Made by a program: the position numbers and the translations under genes
Shown: in pieces, positions 1-11,220 of the stretch
How the letters are laid out: each line of letters opens with the position of its first letter
Position numbering within the stretch: position 1 is the first letter of the stretch
Notes under the pieces: model-generated
The model's database searches: none
What the model was told of the DNA's origin: nothing
What the model saw: the letters and a program-made list of their open reading frames with translations, nothing else
Assembly: GCF_008831285.2 (NCBI RefSeq)
Contig: NC_045142.1
Span: 19,159,354 to 19,223,353, forward strand
Direction: 5' to 3'
Source of the DNA: Nymphaea colorata
Lineage: Eukaryota; Streptophyta; Magnoliopsida; Nymphaeales; Nymphaeaceae
Length of the DNA: 64,000 nt

Positions 1-879
1 TCTGGATATGGTTTGTGGATCCACATTAACAAATGGATTATGGATCTCCAAAGGTCAATAGTTCAAATTTAAAACGTGAGATATATATCTAGAAACAAAA
101 GGCTGGATAGTGAATCATAATTGTGGGTCCAGAGTCCAAGAGAATGAACTTGGACTCTAGATATCAGATTGAGAGAAATAGTTTCGAAGGAAAAGATATT
201 GTATATACCATGTTGCAAAAATTAATTTTGACTATTGAAAAATGGGGAAACATAACTGGGAAGTATTGAAAATGATAGAAAATGAGGCAAAATGATCAAA
301 AGGGGGAAGCTTGAAATTTTTGGAGTGTTTGCATTGGGAGCACGGTACTAGGACATTGTTGGATAAAACCAAGTTCCAAATACTCCTGGACGACTAAGAT
401 GAAATGACCATTTTGACCTTTATACAAATTGGAGGTTGACTGAAACCTAAAGTGTTTACATGGACTAGTAAGTACCATTTTTGGGTAAATGGGTGGACAT
501 GAAAATATTTGGGAAACATGTTTAAAATTGTTAAAAATACTTGAAACCCGTTTGAAGATAGTGGGAAAATAGCCCCAAAATAAGTAGTACTTAGATTCAG
601 GTGTAAACAAGATTAGAATGAGAATTTTAGGATGTTAATAGATATCCTTCTTTTCCACTCGGTTGGTTAAATTGGGGGTGCAAATTGGCATTAAAAACAT
701 GAAAAACGAATAAAATGAAAAAAAAAACAAAAAAACAAAACAAAACTCATTTTTTCTCGTTTTTATATTTTGGCATTTAAAGTAACGGTGTTTTTTTTTA
801 GTTTTAAATAGCTGATTTATTTATCACTTTTTTTGGCATTTTTTCCAAAAAGAACACGTCTTTTCAACTTTGGTCACTA
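1..879. other. AT-rich non-coding flank
   Basis: No gene is seen here. The stretch is AT-rich, with A and T runs near 715-850. A 104-codon reading frame on the minus strand (296-610) has no recognisable family or motif and is probably chance. The stretch ends where the left LTR of the copia element begins. Confidence 0.6.
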
Positions 880-1073
880 TGGACACAGCCATGAGATTTG
901 GAGAGAGAAAGATTAATTCATTCACTAACCCTAATCTCTTTATTATGGAGATTAGGGTAGAAGAGAGATTTACAAATTACATCAACCAAAAATAAAGAAA
1001 TGTTTAAAGAGATCTCGTAACTATTTAATATTACGAAGAGCCACCTAGAAACGTAAACTCTTCTAATTCAACA
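880..1073 (-). repeat. 3' LTR of the copia element
   Basis: About 194 bp, matching 4713-4941 closely, with shared blocks such as GATTAATTCATTCACTAACC and TTTAATATTACGAAGAG. On the minus strand it starts TGTTGAATTAG directly after the purine tract and ends in CA, so the 5'-TG...CA-3' ends are kept on this copy. Confidence 0.88.
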
Positions 1074-1080
1074 CTTTCCC

Positions 1081-1639
1081 TCAAGCTGGAGCATGCATAT
1101 TAAACATGTTCAGCTTGTCACAACATCTAGAGAAATTACTTACAAGAAAAGCTTTGGTAAAGACATCTGCAGCTTGATCTTCTAAAGATACATGAATAGT
1201 GACAATGGTTTCTCCTTGAACGAGATCCCAAATATAATGACAGTCTACTTCAATATGTTTAGTTCTTTCATAGAAAATTGGATTGTTTGCAATGCATGTA
1301 GTTGCTCGATTGTCGCAATACATCTTCATGAGAAGAGGAATAGACACATTTAGGCTAGATAGCATGGATTTAGTCCAAGTCATTCCTGCGGTAGCTTGAG
1401 CCATAACTCTGTATTCAAATTTTGCACTAGATCTTGACACCACACCTTGTTTTTTTGCTTCTCCAAAATATAAGGTTGTCTCTCACAAATACACAAAAAT
1501 TTGTGGTAGATTTTCTGTTTTCGATTGAGCCAGCATAGTCAGCATCACTATAGGCCTCCATTTCTAAGGTCTTGCCTTTTGTGAACAAAAGGTCTTTGCG
1601 AGGAGACGATTTCAGATATTTGGTTACCACTAAAGCAGC
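1081..1639 (-). pseudogene. copia RNase H remnant
   Basis: Two overlapping minus-strand frames form it. 1427-1630 carries KYLKSSPRKDLLF, EAYSDADYAGS and NLIFWRSKKT. 1081-1443 carries SRSSAKFEYRVMAQATAGMTW, KMYCDNRATTCIANNP, RTKHIEVDCHYI and ADVFTKA, the standard Ty1/copia RNase H blocks. A frameshift between KKT and SRSSA joins the frames at about 1430. The catalytic residues (D of SDADY, E of SRSSAxxEY, D of YCDN) are still visible. Confidence 0.9.
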
Positions 1640-2570
1640 ATCCTAATGAACTCTCTTGGGTTTTTCTATAAATTGATTTAGCTTTCCCACTACAAAGCTA
1701 ATGTTTGGTCATGTCAAAGTATCATAAAGGAGTTTTCCTATAAGAGATCTATATGATTGAGAATTCACTAATTTTGATTGATCATCATGAAGATGTATGT
1801 GTAGATTTATAGGTACATTAGCCGGTTTAGCTCATAGCATCCTGGTGTCCTGCAATAAATCAAGAACATACTTCCGTTGAGAGAGAACTACACCTTCCCT
1901 ATTGCGAGCAACCTCTATTCCCAAAAAATATTGTAGTTGACCAAGTTATTTCTTTACAAAGTGTTTTTGAAGAAACAACTTTGTATCAGACATTTCTTGA
2001 TCAGAGTCACCTGTCAGGATAATATCATTAACATAAACCACTAAAACAATCATACCCTTGGAAGTCTTCTTGATAAACAGAAAATGATCAAAAGGTGATC
2101 TAGCAAAGCCACACTGTGAGACTACTGCAGAGAACTTGTGATATCACACATGATGACTCTGCTTCAGTCCATAAATAGCTTTTTTCAGTTTGGACACTTT
2201 TCCACACTCTCCTTATCGTTCAAACCCTGATGATCGTTTCATATAGGCAGTCTCATCGAGATCACCTTACAAAAGACATTGTTGACATTAAGTTAATACA
2301 TGTGTCAATCATGGTGTACAACCACAGAGAAGATAAGACAAATAGTTCTCAACCGAGTAACAGGAGAGAAAGTCTCAAAAAAATTCACCCCATAAGTCTG
2401 TATGTAGCCCTTAGCAACCAACCGAGCTTTGTATCGTTTCATGGAACCATCAAAATTATATTTCACTATGAATACCCACTTGGAGCCAATAATGTCACAA
2501 TCATAAATAAGGAGGATCAACAAGTTCCCAGGTGTCTCACTAAACTAATGCATTCATCTCATCTTGCATA
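1640..2570 (-). pseudogene. copia reverse transcriptase remnant, YVND catalytic motif
   Basis: At 2305-2523 the minus strand keeps the start of RT: GSKWVFIVKYN, DGSMKRYKARLVAKGY and NFFETFSPVTR (active copies read DYxETFSPVAK). The catalytic box near 2010-2045 reads VVYVNDIILTG, so the first Asp of YVDD is Asn. Between these blocks stops and frame changes are frequent. Near 1660-1720 the block SYRSLIGKLLYDTLT corresponds to the end of RT. Confidence 0.88.
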
Positions 2571-2892
2571 GCCTGTCTCCATTAGGTATCTAATAAAACT
2601 TGTTGGTGACACGTAGGAACTGCATGAGCAGTCAGAGCTTGAATAAATATTTGCATACTTTTACCAACATCGTCAGTAGAAACAAAATGAGATATAAGAT
2701 ACAAAATACATTGTCGTTTGCCACTTGCGAAGAACAATAGGTAAGTCTTCATAGGGATCAAATGGACTAGGTGTACTCACTTCAAATGTACTTACCTCCT
2801 GAGGAGCGGTTGGGGAATCATGAGATGGGTCATGTCGACATGTGTAGACCAACGGAGGATCACGAAACTTGCACACTATAGCCGGAGAGTCT

Positions 2893-3750
2893 CTAGAAGG
2901 AGGCTCGAAAAGGAATGACTCCAATGGGATAGGAAGAATAGTAGGTTAGGTGACAGTGGCATCTTAGTAGAGATATGAGATGAACTATAATAAGGCTGAG
3001 ACTCAAAGAATGTGACATCCGCATGATATAATCCTTTTGAGTTAAGGAGTCAAAACATTTGTAGCCTTTATGGTTTTCAGAATAGTCAATGAAGATACAC
3101 TTAATGGTTTGGGCACCCAATTTATTACATGTAGGTTCAAGTATATGAACAAAGCATGTGCAACCAAATACTTTGGAAGCTACTAGAAAACAAAGGTCAT
3201 TGTGGGTACACAAGTTTAATTGGAACCCAGTTGTCAATAGAGGATGAGGGTAAACTATTGATCAAGTAACATGCAATGAGGATGACATCTCCCAAAAAAT
3301 ATGCAGGTAAATTAATATGAGGCATTAGGGAACGAGCCACATTTAAAAGTTGGTGATTTCGGTCAGCTACTCCATTTTGTTGGGAGGGATGGAGACAAGT
3401 AAACTAAGGAGAAATGCCATTATCAAAGTAAAACTTCATTAAGATAGATGCCTTAAGCTCAAGAGCGTTATCAGTGCGAATGCTTTTAACATGAATACCA
3501 AACTGTGTCTTTATTTCAATAATTAGATTCTTGAGAGTACATATGACTTCAAACTTTTCCTTCAAGAGAAAAACCTAAGTGACTTGAGAAAAATAATCAA
3601 TGACTAAGAAATAACGAAATTTTGACCTACTAGCGACTCTGCTAAGACCCCACACATCAACATGAAAAAGATCAAATAGTCCACAACTAGACGGACTAAG
3701 ACTCAATGAATAACTGCTGCAGTTGTGTTTGCCAAGTTGACAGGCTTCAC
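2893..3750 (-). pseudogene. copia integrase remnant
   Basis: Minus-strand reading gives IDYFSQVT, TDNALEL (around the second catalytic Asp), then QQNGVADRNHQL near 3340-3390, which corresponds to the conserved PQQNGVAERKNRHL block. NVARSLMPHINLPAYF and YLINSLPSSSI follow. The C-terminal part at 2893-3237 keeps the block KVFGCTCFVHI, as in GCVCFVH of active copies. Several in-frame stops, including one just before the QQNG block, interrupt it. Confidence 0.85.
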
Positions 3751-3751
3751 A

Positions 3752-4225
3752 CTAGAATGACTCAGGTATTAAAAGATGAGGAAGAAAGTGACGAAGCTTG
3801 GAGACAGGTGGATGACCAAGTCTGAAATGCCACTGGAAGGAGAACAATGAAGTGATTGAGAAGACTGCAATACCCACAGAATTCAACAAGAAATAGATGC
3901 CCCATTTCTCATAGCCTCCACCAATCGTCTTTCCAGTTCGCAAGTCCTGACATGAACATAAACCAGAGGCAAATGTAACACGATAATGTAAATCATTAAT
4001 CAATTGTCCAACTGATAAAAGATTAGTGAGAAACTTAGGAGCATCCAACACATTAGGAATTGTCATAGACTGAAAAATCTTAATATCTCAATAACCTACA
4101 ATAGGAGACCATCTACCATCTGCAAGTCTCACATGATGTGTCTGAAGTAATGAGTGTAGCATGGTAAACATAAAAGGTCTATTACAAAAGTGCTTCCATG
4201 TTCCTAAATCAATAATCAATAATCA
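3752..4225 (-). pseudogene. copia protease end and GAG-pre-integrase domain
   Basis: On the minus strand, near 4200 the protease active-site region reads LIIDLGT, where active copies have D-S/T-G-A/S. It is followed by VRLADGRWSPIVGY, an in-frame stop, then TIPNVLDAPKFLTNLLSVGQL and the GAG-pre-integrase motif WHFRLGHPPVSKL. The order and wording match plant copia polyproteins. The altered active-site triplet and the stop show that this segment is inactive. Confidence 0.85.
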
Positions 4226-4399
4226 ACAGATATGACAATGCCTATCATAACTGTAGAGGCCGATAATTGGGTAGATCTGTGAAATAAGAACTCTTCATAT
4301 TTTAATTTGTTGATATTCATAGTCATAGTCTCAGGATAGATCCAATAGGAGAATGTAAAGAATTCTTACCCTGCTTACATGCAGCATTTCTTCTTATGG

Positions 4400-4520
4400 A
4401 TGCAGCGGAAGGACGACAATGTTTATCCCAACATCGGTCTTTCAAATGCTTATTTTCTCACAGTAGATGCACTGAAATCTTCCCCAACCTCCTCCTAACC
4501 CTCACCTATGCCTCTCCCTC
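4400..4520 (-). pseudogene. copia gag zinc knuckle remnant, frameshifted
   Basis: On the minus strand a CCHC knuckle can be read in two frames: CIYCEK, then after a shift KHLKDRCWDKH, matching the plant copia pattern C-x2-C-x-K-x-GH-L-K-x2-C. It is preceded by an Arg/Gly-rich stretch (4510-4550 reads GRGIGEG). The rest of gag is absent. The frameshift inside the knuckle means no functional nucleocapsid. Confidence 0.7.
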
Positions 4521-4712
4521 TAAAGGAACTGCGGCCATGACCTCATGAGGCTACCAAGGCATATACATAAGTATCACTAGAAGATAGAGAAATGGTCACA
4601 GCAAGACGACTGAGTCTGTTGTAAGGTTCAGTCTGATTCACGTCGCCAGATTAATGGAAGTCGCCGGCAGCCTGATTCACATCACTTGTTTCAAGTCATT
4701 TCTCTGATACCA

Positions 4713-4941
4713 TATTACAACCATTGAGACTTGGAGAGAGAAGATTAATTCATTCACTAACCCTAATCTCCATAATAAAGAGATTAGGATAGAATAGAGA
4801 TTTACAAATTACATCAACAAAAAATAAGGAAATGTTTAAAGAGATCTCAGAACTATTTAATAAAGAAATGTTTAAAGAGATCTCAAAACTATTTAATATT
4901 ACGAAGAGTTACCTAGAAACATAAGCTCTCCTAATTCAAGA
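4713..4941 (-). repeat. 5' LTR of the copia element, with a 36-bp internal duplication
   Basis: This is the second LTR copy, next to the primer-binding site at 4702-4712. It is longer than its partner because a 36-bp block containing AAATGTTTAAAGAGATCTCA occurs twice in tandem, with units starting near 4824 and 4860. Its inner end reads TA where TG would be expected (CA to TA on the element strand), and its outer end has also drifted from TG. Confidence 0.85.
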
Positions 4942-5039
4942 GACAGAACACACCAAATTCTGCACTTAGATAGTTATAATGGAAGCTTTGAAATTGAATG
5001 AGTAAAGCAAGGGACATGAAACCTTTGTCATTTTGAACA

Positions 5040-5430
5040 AGGAAGGATCAGACTTAATTCCTTAACCTTAACGGATTGAAGTGAGGGTTACATGACCTTG
5101 TTGTAGGTTTCAAAAGGTAAAGAAAAAGGAAAATGAATAGGTTCAATCCCTTAATCTGAGTTGATTGAAGTAAGGGAGTCTATCCCTTATGGTTTCGAAT
5201 GAAGGAAAAAAACACCAAAAAGAAGTCTCGGGTTTAACCGCTAAATATGAATGTACTGATGAAGTAAAGGAGCATATCCCTTACGAGTTTAAAAGGAAAA
5301 TGATAAAAATACAGTCTCATGTTTAAGCCCTTAATCTGAATGGGTGGAAGCAAGGATGTCAAGTCCTTATATCTTCTAATAAGAGAAGGAAATGTGAAAA
5401 GGAAAGCAAAAAGGGTGATTCTTTTATTGT
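5040..5430 (+). repeat. Degenerate tandem repeat, about 90-bp period
   Basis: Related units can be laid out with starts of the phrase ttaatctgaNttgattgaag near 5061, 5151, 5241 and 5331, each followed by aagtaagg-like and tcccttaNg-like words and then an A-rich tail. A weaker fifth unit may start near 5421. The units are far from identical, so the array is old. Reading frames in either direction here (5234-5566 minus, 5340-5660 plus) have no recognisable motif. Confidence 0.6.
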
Positions 5431-5579
5431 TGGAGTTGAGAAGCTTTTTAAAACAAAAATGTTCGAGCTTGCAAACCATTTCGGTATTGTGGGAAGAAAA
5501 GAAATCTTTGAAAGCAGATCCAACACTAAGTCTGGAATATAGCTTTAAAGAACATGCCCAAGACATGAGTCCAGGTTTA

Positions 5580-6386
5580 ACCTTTCATCTTAGATTGACC
5601 ATTTTCTCTAAGACAGCAGGGAACAATGGAGAGGCATCACGCATTCTTTATTTATTATAAGCATTCAATGAGTGTCGGGGTTGGTCCCTTGCTGCAGCTG
5701 TTGGTTCTATGTAAGCGAGTCATTTCCATGTCATTGATGTCGACATAAAATAATTGTGCACTGCTTCGTATAAAATGTTCTTAGAAACAGCCATATGCGT
5801 AGATGTTTGCACTTGATGCTTAAGAATTCAAGCTTCATGTCTTTCATGTCTTGGTAAATATTTTTCTGTTTTTTTCCTTACTTTTTATTTTCTTTTGAGT
5901 TTTTTGTCTTTTTTTTAGTTTTCTTATATCAGATTTTTTTGTCTCGGCCGAATCGGGTTAATACGATGACACCGTATCGGTCGGCTTAAAGGACCCGTGG
6001 GCCGTCGGGTGTTCGCCGTTATCGATCTGAGGGAGTTGCTCGTGATTCGACCCTCCAAGATGCAAAGGTCGGCACTCACGAGACCTGCGCGGTTCAGCTG
6101 ACCGCCATCCTTTCGTCCCGCCCTCGTTGCGTTGGATCTGTTTTGACTACCAGGAAGGAAAAAAAATCCATTTTCTTCTTCTTGCTCCTTCCCTCGCTTT
6201 AGCTCGCGTCGAAGTGCTGACGAGAGGGAGAGAGAAACGTGTTGGGAGTGTCTGAAGGGCCACAGACGACTTGGACTCGCCTTCGACTTGTATTCCAGAA
6301 GAGCAAGGGGAAGAGGGAGAAGCGGAGAAGAGCCGTCTGTCGCTCCTTTCTTCCGAGAGAAAGAGGAGAGAGAAAGAGAGGGAGGA
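5580..6386 (+). promoter_or_regulatory. Promoter and 5' leader region of the RABA1 gene
   Basis: GC content rises sharply from about 5940 (CCGTATCGGTCGGC and similar). A pyrimidine-rich block (6170-6195) and purine-rich GA stretches (6220-6236, 6355-6385) lie just before the ATG, typical of plant 5' leaders. No clear TATA box can be assigned, and the transcription start is not visible. An upstream reading frame that enters exon 1 in frame from 6288 lacks family similarity and is taken as leader. Confidence 0.5.
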
Positions 6387-9300
6387 ATGGCGTACAGGGC
6401 GGACGAGGAGTACGACTACCTGTTCAAGGTGGTGCTAATTGGGGACTCCGGCGTTGGCAAGTCCAACCTCCTCTCCAGGTTCACCCGCAACGAATTTAGC
6501 CTCGATTCCAAGTCCACTATCGGCGTCGAGTTCGCCACCAGGAGCATCCGCGTCGACGACAAAGTCCTCAAGGCTCAGATCTGGGACACCGCAGGCCAGG
6601 AGAGGTCCAAACACTTCTTCCCCGCTCCCTTTTCTTCTGCATTACTCTGCCTTGTTTCATTTTTAAAATTACCACCATCGTCGTCATTTATTGTTCTTAG
6701 CTTGTTTGTCTCAGATAGGGAGCCCGAAGGAATTTTCATTGTTATTGACTAGTCCGTCGGTAAGTGTTTTTGAATGCACGTTTTAGATCTTACTTCTCAT
6801 CCTAAGCTATTATTGACGGTAGGAAAGTAGGGCTTTAGTGCTGAGTGAAATGACGCGAACAAGATTTCGCGTCGTCGATCTTTGTTAGCTAATGCACTAT
6901 GGTATAATTTGCTGAAGAGAAGTTATATGGAGATGGGTAGTTAGGATCGGTGGTCTACAGTCGGTCAATGATCACTTTGATCAAGCTGTTTTATGCTTCA
7001 GAGTACGCGTGGTATCTGTTGCGGTACAAACAGAAAAGATTAATTCTCTGGAGCCTGGATCTACTAAAGAAGCTGGCCTGTGTGCTTAGCACCACAGATC
7101 TTTGTAGGCGCTTCATAATGAAGCGAAGTTAGTTAGGCTCCATCGCGTGACTGTTTGTCTCATTGTCTGTCATCGTTTTTGGGGCTTACATGGTGTTGTA
7201 CAACTTCATTATCAATTATCAAGTGGACATATGGTTATGCACCTGCGAACTTTTTTATGGTGAGCTTATAAGGGGATGGAGAGCCGAACTCATAATGATT
7301 TATCAATTTGACACAGCATAGAAGTGATAATCTCTGACCTTTAGCCTTCCTCAGTTCTCTAGCTGCGTTGCCATATGAGAATTCACGGTGTCATTTTCGG
7401 TCAGTTGAGCTTATTTCAACATTTTCCTTGTTTGTCTTACTCTAACACGCATCACTGAAATTATGCCTGTAATGTAGTCTTTACTTTCCCCTTTAAATAT
7501 AAAAGGAAGCGATGCACAGTCCGCATATTACTGTTGCACTAGATATTACGTGAAGGTTACATAGCCATTAGTACACTGACGTCTATGAAGTTCTCGGTTC
7601 TGTATTGTTAGAACACATCCTTATTGTGGTCAACTATTGATGTATATACTTTTGACCAATAGTTAAGCATGTTTCACAATCATTTTGGCATTAAATCTTA
7701 TTAACTCTGCATGATGCTTCGTTGGACTTTTCAGGCAGCATATAAATCCATGTTTCATCTGTGTCTTATCTTCTTGCTTCTAGGTCCAGGATAAGTTAGT
7801 ACAACCCAGGCTGTTCATTTGTTTGTCCCTTATTAATCTTGAAATTTGGTGATCATTCTGTTGATGCACAGATGAAGAGTATTTTCTGTGTGTATGTTTT
7901 TCTTGGAATTATCTGTATTTTTTCAAAATAATGCTAGCTACTATGCAGATTATGCTTATAGCAGTTAGTTCTCTTTTTTTTTTAAAAAAAAAAAAACAAC
8001 TTTTAGATGCTGTGGCTTACAGTGTTAATCATGTGGGCAAAACTACGTATAATAATTTGGTCATCTTAAAATTTGGTGATTGTTCTGTTGATGCAGACAT
8101 AAAGAGTATTCTGTCTATGTGTGTTTTCGAAGTTCTGTAAATTTTTCAGAAGAATGCCAGCTACTATGGAGATTGTGCTCATAATTTTTTTTTTAATAAA
8201 TTTAAACGACTTTTAGATGCTGCGGCTGACAATGGAAAAAACATGGACAAAACTATAATAATTTGGTCATTCCCAGTAGACTCATAAACAAGAATAAGCA
8301 AGGTATTAACTGCATATGCTGATTTTTCTGTTGATCCACACATGAAGTGTTGTTTTTATCCCTGGATTGTTTGTAAGTTTGTAAATAGCACCATAGCTAC
8401 TACGAGGCTTGTGTTCATAAGAACTGCGTTGTTTGATTGATGCACCTTTTAGATCCCATGGGTGATAATGACAAACACATGTACAAAAATATGTACAGTA
8501 AGCTTGCCATTTCCCATGAACTCATATCAACAGACTCTTCTAATGTTGATGCTCTGATTCTCGGCAGTAACTGCATATGGTTGTTCGTTACCAGATATTG
8601 TTGTTTCACTATCTTGCCTTAAGCTGCATGTGCTGCTGTGTTCCGACTTGTCTGCTGTACTTTTGGACATGTTTTCAATTCCTGCGTCACATGGCAATAT
8701 AACTGATAACATGCAGCTATATTCTGTAAATTATTTGACCTGTAAGACTAGATTGAAGCTTGTGACCCAATTAAGATGAAACCTCCAGAAGTAATTATGC
8801 ATATCGGCATACCAATTGATCTATACTTTCCTTTTTCTCTCTATCCTAAGATATCTAAACATACATGAACATACATATGAAGTACTTGAGGAAAATAAAG
8901 GAAACATGCATGTGATATTTTTCCTTGTAAGATCAAGTAAAAGGAAATATTAACCCAGTAAAGAAGGGTGGGGGGGGGGGGGGTGGAGAGAGAGAGAGAT
9001 TTTGGAGTAAAATCACTTAGTCCTGTGTATTGATCAATTTGCAGGCGTGCACACAACTGGCAGCTTTAGGCCCTTTTGGATTTCAAGATGTCAATACTTA
9101 GAGCTTGAAGCTCAATTTAACCTTAATTAGTTGAGCAAGTTGAAGGTCAAACACTGCTTTAAATAACAAAAGCTGACTTATGTGTTTGATCTAGCTGTCA
9201 CTTTATTGGTTCAATAAATTAAATTTATCGATTGGGTGGTTGCATGATTTTCTTCTTTTTCTTTTTCCAGTATATGAGGTTGGCTTGAGCGCAAAGCAGT

Positions 9301-10650
9301 CATGAGCTTAGTGAAGCTCAACTGAATCAAGCTTAAGTAATAGTTCAGATGCTCATGAACCAAGCTTAAGTGATAAAATATAGGAACAGAGGGACTAAGA
9401 AAGAATGAAGTGATTTTATCTCTATAGATTTCATTTAATAGTTAGGCCCATCAAACGCTCAACTCATATGCCTTGAGTTTTATGGTTGTCTCCCAAACCC
9501 TGCTTGGACACTTCTCTGTGGTCGACATTCCTCATTTTCTGTGTGTTAATTGTCCTGTATCTTTATGTTTATTTCTCGTTTGTTATCTGCAATACCCTGG
9601 CTAAAGAGAAGCAAAGCCTTGACCATGTTGTTCAGTGCTGTGGAAGCTTTGCAATTTGCAGATATTTCACATAAAGTAGACACATTTTCCAGATCGAGAA
9701 CTTTTCTATTCCTTTTTGGAGGAATAGATCAATAACAAATTGTTTTATATAGGAATCATGCTTCTAAATGTTAAGCATACTTCCAAATTAGTAAATGACA
9801 ATGGAAGTAAGATGTTGCCTTCTAGATTGTGTTAATGTTGAAGTCTATTTTGACTTTATTTAAGTTTCCACATTTTGTGGGAAACATAACAATAAAATTT
9901 TTGATGTGACTTAATTTAATCAAACATACACATGCCTAGGCTCTAGACAACCCTCTTTTGACTAATATGTAGTACCTTGTTATTATCCTTTGTCCTTGCT
10001 TGGACACATCTAGTCCCGTTTTGAGGTCCACCACCTAGGCCTGCCTAAACGCTTTTGACTGCATAGCCTCTGCACTTACTACTTTGGTAAATCTTTGCTT
10101 ATAGAATCATGGATGTTGTTATGTGGTATGATGCTGCTTCCTTGCCACTAAATCTTAGAAATAACATATGTGATAGATGTTCTTGACATGTTTGCAATCA
10201 TGCCTGAACTGCAGATACCGTGCAATAACAAGTGCATATTATCGTGGAGCTGTTGGTGCATTGGTTGTGTATGATGTGACCCGCCATGTTACCTTTGAGA
10301 ATGTGGAGAGGTGGTTGAAGGAACTGAGAGATCACACAGATGCAAATATTGTGATAATGCTTGTAGGCAACAAGGCTGACCTTAGGCATCTGCGAGCAGT
10401 TTCAACAGAGGATGGAAAATCATTTGCCGAACGTGAGTCAACATATTTCATGGAGACATCAGCCCTCGAGTCCACCAATGTGGAGAATGCTTTCACTGAT
10501 GTGCTCACACAGGTATATCGTGTGGTCAGTCGGAAAGCCCTTGATATGGGAGAGGAGCCTGTTGCTGTTTCTTTGAAGGGTGAGACAATCAATATGGGAA
10601 ACAAGGATGATGTATCAGCTGTCAAGAAAGCAGGGTGCTGTTCAGCTTAA
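6387..10650 (+). CDS. RABA1: RABA1-type Rab11 small GTPase (two exons)
   Basis: Exons are 6387-6604 and 10215-10650, joined in phase (AG|A, Arg73). The single 3610-bp intron is GT-AG, and 217 aa is the usual RABA1 length. The start is chosen because the protein begins [20 protein letters not shown], as in plant RABA1 proteins. Visible motifs are the P-loop GDSGVGKS (19-26), switch I Thr44 in STIGVEF, DTAGQE (67-72), NKAD (125-128), ETSAL (153-157) and a C-terminal CC (214-215) followed by SA, for double geranylgeranylation. The insert [13 protein letters not shown] is close to Arabidopsis RABA1f-like members. Such GTPases direct trans-Golgi/recycling endosome traffic to the plasma membrane and cell plate. 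All nucleotide-binding residues are present, so it should be active. Nothing suggests a pseudogene. The exact RABA1 subclade (1f/1g against 1c/1d) would need a tree. Confidence 0.95.
7834..8620 (+). repeat. Three-copy degenerate tandem repeat (about 230-240 bp) in the RABA1 intron
   Basis: The phrase ttctgttgatgcacagatga occurs in variant form near 7856, 8084 and 8326. Each copy is followed by agctactatgNagattNtg and then ttttagatgctg(t/c)ggct and caaaactaNNataatttggt, with spacings of about 228 and 243 bp. A partial fourth start (cagtaactgcatatgNttgtt) lies near 8565. The copies are well diverged, and the small reading frames inside them are not genes. Confidence 0.75.
8966..8999 (+). repeat. 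Poly-G run followed by GA repeat
   Basis: An uninterrupted run of 14 G at 8970-8983, preceded by GGGT, is followed by TGGAGAGAGAGAGAGA. It lies inside the RABA1 intron. Simple sequence of this kind is prone to length change, and the G run could form a quadruplex on the sense transcript. Confidence 0.9.
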
Positions 10651-11220
10651 GTTTCTGTTGCTTTCTTCTTTTCAATCTCAAGTATCGTCAAGATTGTTGA
10701 TCTCCTTTTATCATGTCTGTGTGCTTTCATCATAAAGAGTCTACGTTGTTTGTTCTTTTGTATCTTGAAGTAGCAGGTCTGCCGTTCTATTCACCCCAAA
10801 AATTTTAGTTTGTGGTGGCTTTTGGATTGTTTTTGTTCTTGCTGTTTTTGGCTAGTCTTCATTCTTTCAATTGTAACTTGGGTTCATGGAATTTGCAAAC
10901 TGATCGTGCTGCATGAGAAAGCCATATGGTACTGCATTTTTTGTTGATTTTTTTTTTCTTTGAAATTATCAATGCGTGAAATGCTTGGGTACTTGTACGT
11001 GCAAGCACCCGCACGAGCATACACTGATGGCTGTATTCTGATCCTTGACACACGTACCTCTTTGTTCTTGTTACTTAGTACAGGTCCAGAACCACTCCTG
11101 TAACTAGCTGCTGTTAGAATTGGAGTAACCGCTTTCATAAAGCATGTGACGCCGAATCACTGCCAAACACCTGAAGCGGCAAAAAGTTTGGCCGTTAGAT
11201 TTGTTTTTGCAATAAAGTAA
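10651..11220 (+). other. 3' untranslated region and downstream flank of RABA1
   Basis: T-rich sequence follows the stop codon. AATAAA occurs at 11211-11216 inside TTGCAATAAAGTAATG and could be a polyadenylation signal, though plant signals are loose and an earlier site is possible. No coding signal is seen. From 11221 to 11640 the sequence is ordinary AT-rich intergenic DNA, with an A run at 11611-11624. Confidence 0.5.

Larger units (their letters stand above)
880..4941 (-). mobile_element. Decayed Ty1/copia LTR retrotransposon
   Basis: Read on the minus strand, the order is LTR, primer-binding site, gag zinc knuckle, protease/GAG-pre-integrase, integrase, reverse transcriptase, RNase H, polypurine tract, LTR, which is the Ty1/copia order. 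The primer-binding site reads TGGTATCAGAG at 4702-4712 (initiator-Met tRNA type). The purine tract next to the other LTR lies at about 1075-1084. At 4.06 kb the element is shorter than an intact copia, mainly because most of gag is missing: only about 200 bp separate the zinc knuckle from the primer-binding site. Coding is broken by many stops and shifts, and the RT catalytic motif is YVND instead of YVDD. No matching target-site duplication is visible (CACTA on the left, GACAG on the right). It is a dead copy. Confidence 0.93.

Noticed and set aside
6288-6386. Upstream in-frame extension of RABA1 exon 1 ([13 protein letters not shown]...)
   Set aside because: It is purine-rich leader sequence. 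All plant RABA1 proteins begin with MAYRAD-like or MAGYRAD-like residues, so the start at 6387 is preferred.
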